NCBI GenBank assembly: GCA_016190985.1
Contig: JACPPI010000008.1
Location: forward strand, 1 to 50,221
Length of the DNA stretch: 50,221 nt
DNA from: Opitutia bacterium
Lineage (GTDB): Bacteria > Verrucomicrobiota > Verrucomicrobiia > Opitutales > Opitutaceae
Direction: 5' to 3'
Positions 26,260 through 33,969 of this stretch are shown in pieces. Positions within the stretch are counted from its first letter, which is position 1; every line of letters starts with the position of its first letter. Position numbers and translations under genes: made by a program. Below the pieces are notes generated by a model that was not told where the DNA came from, made no database searches, and worked only from the letters and a program-made list of their open reading frames with translations.

Positions 26260-26820
26260 ATGAATGCCCTCCTCTCCCTCTGGCTGCCGATCCTGCTCAG
26301 CGCAGTGGTCGTTTTCGTGATCAGCTCCCTCGTCCACATGGTCTTCAAGTGGCACAATCCCGACTACAGGGGCTTCGCCAACGAGGACGCCGTGCGCGCC
26401 GCGATCAACGCCGGCAGCCCGGCACCCGGGCAGTATGTGCTGCCGTATTGCACGGACATGAAGGACCTCGCCACCGAGGCGATGAAGAAGAAACACCAGG
26501 AAGGCCCGGTGGGATTCCTCCGGCTCAACGCACCCGGTCCGGTCAACATGGGCAAATCGCTCGGCAGCTGGTTTCTGTTCACCCTGATCGTGACGACGGT
26601 CGCCGCCTACCTGGCGTGGCGCGTCTGCGGGCTCGATCCCGCGCAGGGCCTGCGCGCGGGCAAGTGGGCCGGCTCGATCGCCTTCATTGCATTTGGATTC
26701 GGCGGTGTGCCGGAATCGATCTGGATGGCGCGGCCGTGGATCTCGACCGCGAAGTATCTGCTCGACGCCGCGCTCTACGGCCTCGGCACCGGCCTCGTGT
26801 TCTGGTGGCTCTGGCCCTGA
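26260..26820 (+). CDS. conserved membrane protein of unknown function
   Basis: 186 aa from ATG 26260 (an in-frame ATG at 26236 is possible). A signal-anchor-like helix (LWLPILLSAVVVFVISSLV) is followed by the motif HMVFKWHNPDYRGFANEDAV. A hydrophilic middle comes next, with PGPVNMGKSLGSWFL, and then two or three C-terminal helices (FTLIVTTVAAYLAW, SIAFIAFGFGG, YGLGTGLVFWWLW). I recognise the general type of small conserved bacterial membrane protein but cannot name a function. The 148 bp before it is GC-rich with partial palindromes. Palindromic repeats follow it. Confidence 0.75.
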   Translation: MNALLSLWLPILLSAVVVFVISSLVHMVFKWHNPDYRGFANEDAVRAAINAGSPAPGQYVLPYCTDMKDLATEAMKKKHQEGPVGFLRLNAPGPVNMGKSLGSWFLFTLIVTTVAAYLAWRVCGLDPAQGLRAGKWAGSIAFIAFGFGGVPESIWMARPWISTAKYLLDAALYGLGTGLVFWWLWP

Positions 26821-26839
26821 GGGACGAGGGCAGAAACGA

Positions 26840-26873
26840 GCTGTAGGTTGCGTGTTTGCGCGCCACCTACAGC
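26840..26873. repeat. GCTGTAGGTTGCG...CCACCTACAGC palindromic repeat
   Basis: 34 bp with inverted ends GCTGTAGGT and ACCTACAGC. A longer relative at 38044-38089 contains the ispA stop codon. Confidence 0.65.
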
Positions 26874-26883
26874 TTGATGCCCG

Positions 26884-26959
26884 TGGAGGCGGGGCCATCA
26901 GCCCCGCGTGACATGGGTCGCGAAACCTGAAGTCTGCGGGGCTGATGGCCCCGCCTCCA
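26884..26959. repeat. 24-bp perfect inverted repeat
   Basis: Arms 26884-26907 (beginning TGGAGGCGGGGCC) and 26936-26959 are perfectly complementary around a 28-nt spacer. The element ends 4 nt before the displaced tsaD remnant. Confidence 0.75.
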
Positions 26960-26963
26960 AAAA

Positions 26964-27165
26964 TCAATGCGCCAGCGGCAGGCTCGGGGCGATCCCCAGC
27001 GCGAGACCAGCCTCATTGACGCCGCCAGCCTCTCGCTCGGCCCAGGCGGCGAACGCGATCATGCCGGCGTTGGCGCCGGTGTGCTGCGGCTGGGCGCTAA
27101 GAAAGGGAATGTTCTGCGCTTTGGCCGGTGGCTGCCTGTTCGAGTTCGGCCGGCAATTCGTGCAT
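26964..27165 (-). pseudogene. displaced 3'-end copy of tsaD (fragment, frameshifted)
   Basis: About 200 bp homologous to the last 60-65 codons of the intact tsaD at 28018-29157, on the same strand, keeping its own stop codon. Shared stretches include IPFL-AQPQHTG-NAGMIA and FAAWAEREAGG. The upstream part (LPAELEQAATGQ, compare LQAELAKVAQGQ in tsaD) is in another frame because of a short insertion of about 7 nt. The HepT/MntA pair lies between this fragment and tsaD, as when an inserted segment brings a new gene 3' end and displaces the old one. Confidence 0.85.
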
Positions 27166-27178
27166 TCATGCTGAGTCA

Positions 27179-27287
27179 TACCAATTGCGTTGTGAATTGA
27201 CACTGTAGGGGCGGACCTTGTGTCCGCCCGCGAGGGCGTGGACCAGCCACGCCCCTGCAATAGAGCCAAACCGAACCGCAATTGGTA
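27179..27287. mobile_element. MITE-like element, 11-bp terminal inverted repeats, TCA target duplication
   Basis: The ends TACCAATTGCG (27179-27189) and CGCAATTGGTA (27277-27287) are perfect inverted repeats, flanked on both sides by TCA (27176-27178, 27288-27290). The interior holds a second palindrome (TAGGGGCGG...CACGCCCCTGC). There is no coding capacity. The right TCA is the complement of the hepT stop codon. Confidence 0.7.
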
Positions 27288-27626
27288 TCACTCCGAAATC
27301 TCCCGATCCACCTCTGCCATCAATCGCGGCAGGCGCGCCTCTATGACGCCCCAGACCATCGCATTGTCCACCGTATCGTAGCCATGAATGATCCGGTTGC
27401 GAAAGCCCACGATTTGCAGCAATTCGGTGATGCGGGCCGCCAAGATCGGATCCGTCCGGCTCACCCGATTCAGCGCCTCGCCGATAATTTCGAACTCGCG
27501 CTCCACGGCGCGGCGGAACTGGCGGTCCAGCTCGTATTCGGCGAAACTGCGGCCCGCGCACCAGCTCTGGATGCTCCGCCCCGATTCCTGGACATCAAAC
27601 AGCAGCTTGCGCGAGCGACTGGTCAT
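27288..27626 (-). CDS. hepT: HepT-like HEPN ribonuclease toxin
   Basis: 112 aa from ATG 27626. It is a DUF86/HEPN protein with the catalytic RX4HXY motif as R76-NRII-H81-G-Y83 (FRNRIIHGYD). Known HepT toxins cleave RNA as dimers and are silenced when the MntA partner AMPylates the motif tyrosine, which is present here. The start overlaps the 3' end of mntA by 32 bp in a different frame, so the two form one transcript with the antitoxin first. Its stop codon lies in the target-site duplication of the MITE at 27179-27287. The pair sits between a tsaD fragment and tsaD. Confidence 0.88.
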   Translation of the reverse strand: MTSRSRKLLFDVQESGRSIQSWCAGRSFAEYELDRQFRRAVEREFEIIGEALNRVSRTDPILAARITELLQIVGFRNRIIHGYDTVDNAMVWGVIEARLPRLMAEVDREISE

Positions 27627-27927
27627 ACACGAGCTGCCGGGTGGTCTCAACCTCGCTCCGGAAATGCGGATTGCGGACGGATTCCTCAGTAACGAGATCG
27701 ACCCGCCGGCCGAAAAGCCGCTCCAAACCATCGGCCAGATTCAGATAGCGATCAGCATAAGCGCCAGTCGGCTGCCGGCCGGCCAGGCGCACCAGGAAAT
27801 CAATGTCGCTCGTCAGCGGACTGAACTCGCCCGAAGCGGCGGACCCAAAGACATACAGCCGCTCCACTCCGAACTTACGGCAAAGTTCGGTCAATTCCGT
27901 CTGCTTGTCGTGGAGTAACGGGATCAT
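27595..27927 (-). CDS. mntA: MntA-like minimal nucleotidyltransferase antitoxin
   Basis: 110 aa from ATG 27927. The nucleotidyltransferase motif is G28-S29, eleven residues, then D41-I-D43 (VFGSAASGEFSPLTSDIDFL), with a third acidic residue likely in RRVDLVTEE. In characterised pairs MntA uses ATP to AMPylate HepT and block its RNase. It is upstream of and overlaps hepT. Its start is 91 bp from the tsaD stop, so the cassette may be read from tsaD or from its own promoter in that gap. Confidence 0.88.
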   Translation of the reverse strand: MIPLLHDKQTELTELCRKFGVERLYVFGSAASGEFSPLTSDIDFLVRLAGRQPTGAYADRYLNLADGLERLFGRRVDLVTEESVRNPHFRSEVETTRQLVYDQSLAQAAV

Positions 27928-28017
27928 GTGGATGCATGGACAAGGATGCTCAACCTCCGTCTCCCGTCAACGCCGGCTTTGCGGGAAAAATTGAGAAAGG
28001 CAGGTCACAGCCTTGCC

Positions 28018-29157
28018 TTAGTTGGCCAATGGTAAACTCGGTGCGATCCCGAGTCCCATGCCGGCTTCGTTGATGCCGCCAGCCTCTCGTTCGGCCCAGG
28101 CGGCGAACGCGATCATGCCGGCGTTGTCGCCGGTGTGCTGCGGCTGGGCGCGGAGAAAAGGAATGTTCTGACCCTGCGCGACCTTCGCCAGTTCGGCCTG
28201 CAGGGTCTTGTTGTTCGCCACGCCGCCGGAGAGCCCGAAGCTGCGATACTCAGAAGACAGAGGACGGAGGACGGAAGACGGAGGACCGTGATCCGCCGGG
28301 TGTGCGGGTTCTTGAAGGGTCGGCTCGTCGGGACGATCCGCCCCACCTACAAACCCCCGCTCCAGCGCCAACCCTGACTTGCGCACGAGGGCGTTGAACA
28401 CCGCGGCCTGGTAGCTGGCGCAAAGGTCGGTCTTGCGCTGCTCGATCTCGGCCGGAGCCATTTTCTCGAGCTGGTAACGCAGGCTGGTCTTGAGGCCCGA
28501 GAAACTGAACTCCAGCGACGAGCGCTGGGCGACCGCCTTGGGAAATTCGAACGTGGCCGCGTTGCCCGTCGCCGCCAGCTTCTCGACCTGCGGGCCTCCG
28601 GGATAGCCGAGGCCCATGAGCTTCGCGCCCTTGTCGAGCGCCTCGCCGGCGGCGTCGTCCATCGTCGAAGCCAGCAGGGTGATGCGCCGCGCCCCGTCGA
28701 TGCTGAACAGCGCCGTGTTGCCGCCCGACACGAGCAGGCCGAGGTGCGGCAGCAGCTTCGCGAACTCCGCGTCGAAGGCCGCGGGATTCGCCGCATGCAG
28801 CGCGATGAACGGCGAGAAGGCATGGGCCCGGAGATGATTGACACCGACCACGGGCACGCCCCAGGCCAACCCGAGGCTCTTCGCCGTGGACAAGCCCATG
28901 GCCAGGCACGCGGCGAGGCCCGGGCCGTTGGTCGCGGCGAGCTTGGATATTTTCTCCGCCGGCACCGCCGCGAGCGCCCGCTGCAACAACGGCCCGAAGT
29001 GCGACAGATGCTCGCGGCTGGCGAGGTCGGGCACCACGCCGCCGTAGGCCTCGTGCAGGGCGATCTGGCTGTGCACCCACTCGCCCACGAGGCCGCGCGC
29101 CGGATCGAAGACGGCCACCGCCGTCTCGTCGCAGGAACTTTCGAGGGCGAGGATCAT
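28018..29157 (-). CDS. tsaD: tRNA N6-adenosine threonylcarbamoyltransferase TsaD with an in-frame insert
   Basis: 379 aa against about 335-350 expected. It transfers threonylcarbamoyl to A37 of ANN-decoding tRNAs, an essential reaction. N-terminal ILALESSCDETAVAV, the metal motif H108-LRA-H112 (VNHLRAH), SGGNTAL and the C-terminal LSGGVANNK/HTGDNAGMIA motifs are intact. Residues about 269-303 are foreign low-complexity sequence encoded by heptanucleotide repeats and a palindrome. They lie just before the conserved YRSFGLSGG loop. A second, decayed copy of its 3' end lies 0.9 kb downstream. Confidence 0.93.
   Translation of the reverse strand: MILALESSCDETAVAVFDPARGLVGEWVHSQIALHEAYGGVVPDLASREHLSHFGPLLQRALAAVPAEKISKLAATNGPGLAACLAMGLSTAKSLGLAWGVPVVGVNHLRAHAFSPFIALHAANPAAFDAEFAKLLPHLGLLVSGGNTALFSIDGARRITLLASTMDDAAGEALDKGAKLMGLGYPGGPQVEKLAATGNAATFEFPKAVAQRSSLEFSFSGLKTSLRYQLEKMAPAEIEQRKTDLCASYQAAVFNALVRKSGLALERGFVGGADRPDEPTLQEPAHPADHGPPSSVLRPLSSEYRSFGLSGGVANNKTLQAELAKVAQGQNIPFLRAQPQHTGDNAGMIAFAAWAEREAGGINEAGMGLGIAPSLPLAN
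28252..28350 (-). repeat. heptanucleotide tandem repeat and associated insert translated in tsaD
   Basis: Five plus-strand 7-nt units: AGAAGAC, AGAGGAC, GGAGGAC, GGAAGAC, GGAGGAC (28252-28286). A GC-rich stretch follows with GGATCCGCC/GGCGGATC-like half palindromes, up to the GTAGGTGGGG-type end near 28350. The whole insert is translated without a stop. Confidence 0.7.
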
Positions 29158-29167
29158 GGAACGAAAT

Positions 29168-29191
29168 CTGAGACCCGAGACCTGAGACCTG
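29168..29191. repeat. heptanucleotide tandem repeat upstream of tsaD
   Basis: CTGAGAC, CCGAGAC, CTGAGAC, CTGG directly upstream of the tsaD ATG (29157). Same 7-nt class, with a private unit. Confidence 0.65.
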
Positions 29192-29290
29192 GAAAAAGGC
29201 CGTTTTCACACGAAGCACGCAAAGGGATCAAAGGATAGAGCCTGATGCCTTCGCTTGCTTTGCGGCCTTGGTGTAGAATTTTTTCCCCGT

Positions 29291-30550
29291 TCATTTCACT
29301 TTCGCGGCGAGGACACCTTGGAGGACCTCTTCGGCGGCGTTGAGCTGGACGTCCTCGATCTGGGTGAAGCCGAACCGGTCGCTGAATTCCGCCGGAGCGG
29401 TGAGGTCGGCGCGCGATTGCTGCAGGCGGAGCTTGGCCTCGTCATCGGGCGAGACCTCGATCTCCACGTGCGGCTGGATGCCTTTCTCGTGGATCGTGAT
29501 GCCGCCGGGCGTGTAGTAACGCGCGGTCGTCAGCCGCAGGCCCTCGCCGTTGCGCAGCTCGATGATGCTCTGGACCGAGCCTTTGCCGAAAGTCTTCTCG
29601 CCGACGATGACGGCGCGCTTGGTGTCCCGCATGGCGCCGGAAACGATCTCCGCCGCGCTGGCCGTGCCGCCGTTGACGAGGATCGCCACCGGATAGGCGC
29701 GCCTCGCATGGCCGCCCCCGGCCTTGAAATCCTCGCGCGATTCCGGCGACCGGCCCTGGGTGTAGACGATGAGTTCGCCGGGCTCGAAGAACTCGTTGCA
29801 CACGTCGATCGCCGCGTCGAGCAGCCCGCCGGGATTGTTGCGCAGGTCGATGACCAACCCGCGCAGGCCTTGTTTCTCCAAACCGGCCAATGCCGTCCGG
29901 AATTCCTTGCCGGTGCGCTCGCTGAACTGCGTGATCTGGAGGTAACCGAGGCCGTCGGGCCGGATGCCGGCATTGCGCACGCTGTCGAGCCGGATGCGGG
30001 CGCGCGTGAGCGTGAAGTCCAGCGTCTGCTTGGTGGCCGGGCGGAAAACGGAGATCGTCACCGAGGTGTCAGGCTCGCCGCGCACGAGCTTGAGCGTGCC
30101 GGCGATGGTGGGATGCTCGATGGGCTTGCCGTCGATCTTCACCAGGCGGTCGCCGCGGCGGAGGCCGGCCCGCTCGGCCGGGGTGCCGGCGATCGGGGTG
30201 ATGATCACGATCTGGCCGTCGCGCAGCTCGACCTGGATGCCGACCCCGCCGAAGGCGTTGGTCATCTCCTCCTCGGTCTGCTGGTAATCGTCGGCCCGCA
30301 GGAACTGCGAATGCGGGTCGAGCTGGCCGAGCAGGCCGTCGAGCGCCGCCCGGGTCAGGTCGTCGTAGCCGGCGGGGGCGTCGCCCACATAGTTTTCCTT
30401 CACCAGTTGCAGCACCTCGCGGAAATACTTCACGTTGCGGTCGCGCTCGCGGTCCGGCCACCAGCCCGGCGCGCCGCCGCGGGCCGCGAACTGGGCGAGC
30501 CCGAAGCCGCAGGCGATGGCGACGGCGATGAGCAGAAGGCGTTTAAGCAT
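29291..30550 (-). CDS. C-terminal processing peptidase (S41, CtpA/Prc family)
   Basis: 419 aa from ATG 30550, giving an N-terminal signal/anchor helix (LKRLLLIAVAIACGFGLAQF). A PDZ domain (GGVGIQVELRDGQ to RRGDRLVKIDGKP, about residues 105-190) precedes the protease core. The Ser of GGTASAAEI and the Lys of GEKTFGKGSVQS form the Ser-Lys dyad. The segment LVIDLRNNPGG is the family hallmark. It acts in the periplasm on protein C-termini. The 104 bp between the ctpA start and the next gene's start (30551-30653) should hold both divergent promoters. Confidence 0.92.
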   Translation of the reverse strand: MLKRLLLIAVAIACGFGLAQFAARGGAPGWWPDRERDRNVKYFREVLQLVKENYVGDAPAGYDDLTRAALDGLLGQLDPHSQFLRADDYQQTEEEMTNAFGGVGIQVELRDGQIVIITPIAGTPAERAGLRRGDRLVKIDGKPIEHPTIAGTLKLVRGEPDTSVTISVFRPATKQTLDFTLTRARIRLDSVRNAGIRPDGLGYLQITQFSERTGKEFRTALAGLEKQGLRGLVIDLRNNPGGLLDAAIDVCNEFFEPGELIVYTQGRSPESREDFKAGGGHARRAYPVAILVNGGTASAAEIVSGAMRDTKRAVIVGEKTFGKGSVQSIIELRNGEGLRLTTARYYTPGGITIHEKGIQPHVEIEVSPDDEAKLRLQQSRADLTAPAEFSDRFGFTQIEDVQLNAAEEVLQGVLAAKVK

Positions 30551-30653
30551 GACTTTAGGTGGCCACAAATGGTTGAGTTGGCAAACAGTGATATGCGCGT
30601 CGCCTTGTCCCCGACAAACCAGCGGCGCGCCGATCCTCCTGCACAATTTTAAA

Positions 30654-31643
30654 ATGGCCTCCTCGTCCGACTTTTTTGAAATCTTCGCCGCTGAACCGGG
30701 CGCCGCCACCGGGGTGCCGTTTGCGCGCTACATGGAGCTGGCGCTGTATCATCCGACGGCGGGATATTACACGCGGGACTTCAAGCGCGTCGGCCGGGAC
30801 GAGAAGGCGGATTTCTTCACCGCCACGACCTTCAGCCCCGTGTTCGGCGAGCTGGTGGTGGCGGCGTGCGTCAAGCTGCTCGCGCCCGACCGGCCCGCCG
30901 AGTTCACCTTTGTCGAGGTGGCCGCCGAGCCCGGCGCGGGCATCCTGCGCGATGTCGCCCACCACCCTTTTGCCGCTTGCCGGACCATTTCCTACGGCCA
31001 GCCCTTCGTCTTTCCGGCGCGCAGCGTGGTGTTTTCCAACGAGCTGTTCGACGCGCAGCCGTTCCACCGCGTCGTGTGGCGCGAGGGCCGGTGGCGAGAA
31101 CTCGGTGTGGCCCTGCACGGCCGCCACCTGCGCGAGGTGGAGCTGCGGGAACTCTCCGCCGAGCTCGCCGCCTACGCCGACCGGTTGCCCAAGACCGCCG
31201 AGGAAAACTACCACATCGACCTGCCGATCCGGACGGCGCCGATCCTGGAGCGCATCGTCGGACCGAAGTGGCGCGGCCTGTTCCTCGCCTTCGACTACGG
31301 CAAATCCTGGGCGGAGCTGGCGGAGCACTGCCCGGCCGGCACCATCCGCACCTATTATCGCCAGAAGATGGGCAACGACATCTACTCCCGCCCGGGCAAG
31401 CAGGACATCACCGGCCACGTCTGCTGGGACTGGCTGGAAGACGGGCTGGTCCGCGCCGGCTTTGGCGAGACGCGCGTCGACTCCCAGGAGAGTTTTTTCA
31501 TGAGCCAGGCCAGCGAGGTGCTCGCCGCCATCACGAAGGCCGAGGCGGGCAGTTTCAGCCCGCGAAAAAGAATGCTCATGCAGTTGCTCCACCCGGCCAA
31601 CATGGGGCAGAAGTTTCAGGCCCTCCACGCCTTGCGCCAATGA
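30654..31643 (+). CDS. SAM-dependent methyltransferase, MidA/NDUFAF7 family
   Basis: 329 aa from ATG 30654; upstream in-frame codons overlap the divergent ctpA. The family's N-terminus is evident (FARYMELALYHPTAGYY, then DFFTATTFSPVFGE), followed by a degenerate SAM loop (FTFVEVAAEPGAGILRD), VVFSNELFDAQPFHRVVW and the C-terminal LAFDYGK. In mitochondria NDUFAF7 methylates an arginine of complex I. In bacteria the substrate is usually unknown. It lies upstream of rpmB with an 84-bp gap. Confidence 0.85.
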   Translation: MASSSDFFEIFAAEPGAATGVPFARYMELALYHPTAGYYTRDFKRVGRDEKADFFTATTFSPVFGELVVAACVKLLAPDRPAEFTFVEVAAEPGAGILRDVAHHPFAACRTISYGQPFVFPARSVVFSNELFDAQPFHRVVWREGRWRELGVALHGRHLREVELRELSAELAAYADRLPKTAEENYHIDLPIRTAPILERIVGPKWRGLFLAFDYGKSWAELAEHCPAGTIRTYYRQKMGNDIYSRPGKQDITGHVCWDWLEDGLVRAGFGETRVDSQESFFMSQASEVLAAITKAEAGSFSPRKRMLMQLLHPANMGQKFQALHALRQ

Positions 31644-31727
31644 GGCGCGACGCGGGAGTTTTCCAAAATTCCCTTGCTAAGCCGAAGAGCCGTCCTTTAC
31701 TCACGACCCTTTAACTCAAGAAACACC

Positions 31728-31958
31728 ATGGCACGAATTTGCGCTATCACCGGCAAACGCCCCACCAAGGGCAAGATCATCAACCGCAAGGGTCAGTCCA
31801 AGAAGAGCGGCGGCATCGGCACGCACGTCACCAGCACGACGACCCGCCTGTTCCGCCCCAACCTCCAGTGGATCAAGGTCAAGCTCCCCAACGGCGGCGC
31901 CAAGCGCATGTGGGTCTCGGTCAAGGCCATCAAGGCCGGCCTCGTGCAGAAAGCCTGA
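31728..31958 (+). CDS. rpmB: 50S ribosomal protein L28
   Basis: 76 aa, ATG 31728. MARICAITGKRPTKGKIINR at the N-terminus and the basic middle TRLFRPNLQWIKVKLPNG are typical of L28. The CxxC zinc pair found in some L28 proteins is absent (only one Cys in the N-terminal CAITG). It is monocistronic with an intrinsic terminator 24 bp after the stop, and no rpmG or rpmE is adjacent. Confidence 0.95.
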   Translation: MARICAITGKRPTKGKIINRKGQSKKSGGIGTHVTSTTTRLFRPNLQWIKVKLPNGGAKRMWVSVKAIKAGLVQKA

Positions 31959-31981
31959 GCCAAACCCGCCCCCCTTCCCGA

Positions 31982-32008
31982 CCCGCAGCCCCAAGCTGCG
32001 GGTTTTTT
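31982..32008 (+). terminator. intrinsic terminator after rpmB
   Basis: The stem CCCGCAGC (31982-31989) pairs with GCTGCGGG (31995-32002) around a 5-nt loop and is followed by six T. Confidence 0.92.
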
Positions 32009-32049
32009 GTTGGGTTGAACCCGCCTCCGGCCCGGCCATGCCTTGACCT

Positions 32050-33861
32050 GTGCAGGCACCGTCCTTCAAGCGGCTTTTTCAAAACGTCTGGCCGGCGGCC
32101 CTGATCGCCCTCCTCACGCTGGCCGTCTACCATAACACCTTCTCCTCGCCGCTGCTGCTGGACGACCACACTTCGATCTCGGAAAACCACTCGATCCGCG
32201 ACCTGAGCAAGCTCGGCGAGGTGTTGAGCCCGCCCAAGGGCATCACGCCCAGCGGGCGGCCGGTGCTCAACCTCTCCCTCGCGGTCAATTACGCGATCAG
32301 CCGCAAGGAGGTGTGGAGCTACCACGTCGCGAACCTCCTGATCCACCTCGGCGCCGGGCTCGCGCTCTTCGGTTTGGCGCACCGGACGCTGTTGCTGCCG
32401 TCGCTGCGCGCGCGCTTCGGCGCCGACGCCCGACCGCTCGCCCTGATCGCGGCGCTGTTGTGGACCCTTCACCCGCTCCAGACGGAATCCGTCACCTATA
32501 TCGTCCAGCGGGCGGAATCGCTCATGGGTTTGTTCTATCTGCTGACGCTCTACTGCTACGTGCGCAGCACGGACTCGCCCGCGCCCGGCCGCTGGCAGGT
32601 GCTGTCCGTGGCAAGTTGCGCCCTCGGGATGGCCACCAAGGAGGTCATGGTCACGGCGCCGATCATGGTGCTGCTGCACGACCGGGCCTTTGCCGCCGGC
32701 TCGTTCCGCGAGGCGTGGCGGCAGCGCCGCCGGCTGTATATGGGGCTGGAAGCGACCTGGGCGATCCTCGGCTTCCTCGTCGCCAGCACGGGCGGGAATC
32801 GCGACGGCACGGTGGGCCCGGGCGTGGAAACGGCGTGGATCGTGTATTTCCTGGCGCAAATCAAGGCGGTGGCCCACTACCTGTGGCTGTCCGTCTGGCC
32901 GCATCCGTTGATCTTCGAGTTTGGCTGGTTTGAGATCAAAGGCTTTGCGCAACTGGCCCCCAGCCTCCTGGTGGTGGGGCCGCTGGCGGGGCTGACGTTG
33001 TTCGCGCTGTGGCGGCATCCCCGGCTCGGTTTTCTCGGCGGCTGGTTCTTCGGCATCCTCGCGCTCACCTCCATCATGCCCGGGACCACGCAGATCATCG
33101 TCGAGCATCGCATGTATCTGTCGCTCGCCGCCGTAGTGACCGGCCTGCTGCTCCTCACCCACGCCTGGTGGGACCGGCGCTGCTGGCCCGCCTGGATTGC
33201 GCTCATCCTCGTGCTCGGCGCCGTCACCGTCCGGCGCAACCACGACTACCGCAGTCCTCTGGCCCTGTGGCAGCAAACGCTTGAGCACCGGCCGGACTAC
33301 GGCCTCGCCAACTACTGCGTGGGCCAGGCCCTGCTGGCCGAGGACCGGACGCTCGAGTCGGTCCCCTATTTCGAGCGGGCGATCAAGTCTGCCCCCCACC
33401 GCACCCTGGCCTACATCGGCCTGGCCCTGGCCCTGGACCATGCCGGGCGGACGGACGACGCCGCAAAGACATTTGAGGAGGCCCTGAAATTCAAACCGAC
33501 TTCCGCCGACACGCACCGCTATTACGGCGCGCTGCTGAGCCGGATCGGCCGGCACCGGGACTCATTGGTCCAGCTCGACGAAGCCATCCGCCTGAAACCG
33601 GAGGAAGCCAAAAACTACAACGAGACGGGCATCGCCCTGGGGCGCGCCGGACACCTGATCCCGGCCGTCGCCAACTTCGAGCGGGCGCTGGAGCTCGACC
33701 CGGAAAGCGTCGTGGTCGTCAACAACCTCGGCTACGCCCTGATGCGGCTGGCGCGCTTCGACGAGGCCCGCGCCCGGTTTCAGCAAGCGCTGCGTCTCGA
33801 TCCGGACTACATCTCGGCCCGCACCAACCTGGCGCATCTCGCGAAACTGACCAAGCAGTAG
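32050..33861 (+). CDS. TMTC-like multi-pass membrane protein with TPR domain
   Basis: 603 aa with a GTG start at 32050; an in-frame ATG at 32038 is closed by a stop two codons later. The N-terminal half has about nine membrane helices. It carries the GT-C-like luminal motif near the N-terminus (LLLDDHTSISENHSI, with the DD pair) and LLWTLHPLQTESVTYIVQRA, which is characteristic of TMTC-type O-mannosyltransferases. The C-terminal third is TPR repeats (about residues 410-595). Eukaryotic TMTCs O-mannosylate cadherins; in bacteria the acceptor and the lipid donor are unknown. It stands alone, and a glycosyltransferase activity is inference. Confidence 0.8.
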   Translation: MQAPSFKRLFQNVWPAALIALLTLAVYHNTFSSPLLLDDHTSISENHSIRDLSKLGEVLSPPKGITPSGRPVLNLSLAVNYAISRKEVWSYHVANLLIHLGAGLALFGLAHRTLLLPSLRARFGADARPLALIAALLWTLHPLQTESVTYIVQRAESLMGLFYLLTLYCYVRSTDSPAPGRWQVLSVASCALGMATKEVMVTAPIMVLLHDRAFAAGSFREAWRQRRRLYMGLEATWAILGFLVASTGGNRDGTVGPGVETAWIVYFLAQIKAVAHYLWLSVWPHPLIFEFGWFEIKGFAQLAPSLLVVGPLAGLTLFALWRHPRLGFLGGWFFGILALTSIMPGTTQIIVEHRMYLSLAAVVTGLLLLTHAWWDRRCWPAWIALILVLGAVTVRRNHDYRSPLALWQQTLEHRPDYGLANYCVGQALLAEDRTLESVPYFERAIKSAPHRTLAYIGLALALDHAGRTDDAAKTFEEALKFKPTSADTHRYYGALLSRIGRHRDSLVQLDEAIRLKPEEAKNYNETGIALGRAGHLIPAVANFERALELDPESVVVVNNLGYALMRLARFDEARARFQQALRLDPDYISARTNLAHLAKLTKQ

Positions 33862-33932
33862 GCCGCGTCAGCTGGCCAGGAGATCCTGATACTCCCTCTG
33901 TTCCGCTCGATGAACTGGGCGACGTAGGATCC

Positions 33933-33955
33933 TCCGTCGCCAAGGCTACGGCGGA
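33933..33955. repeat. TCCGTCGCCAAGGCTACGGCGGA repeat unit
   Basis: Copy of the CCTTGGCGAAGG family (opposite orientation to 13310-13335) in the 108-bp gap between the TMTC-like gene and the GNAT gene. The gap holds nothing else I can support. Confidence 0.6.
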
Positions 33956-33969
33956 CAAAGCAAGCCGGT

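Noticed and set aside
33719-33958. 79-aa minus-strand reading frame at the end of the TMTC-like gene
   Set aside because: It overlaps the TPR codons and a repeat unit, and has an Arg/Pro/Ser-rich sequence without homology or context.
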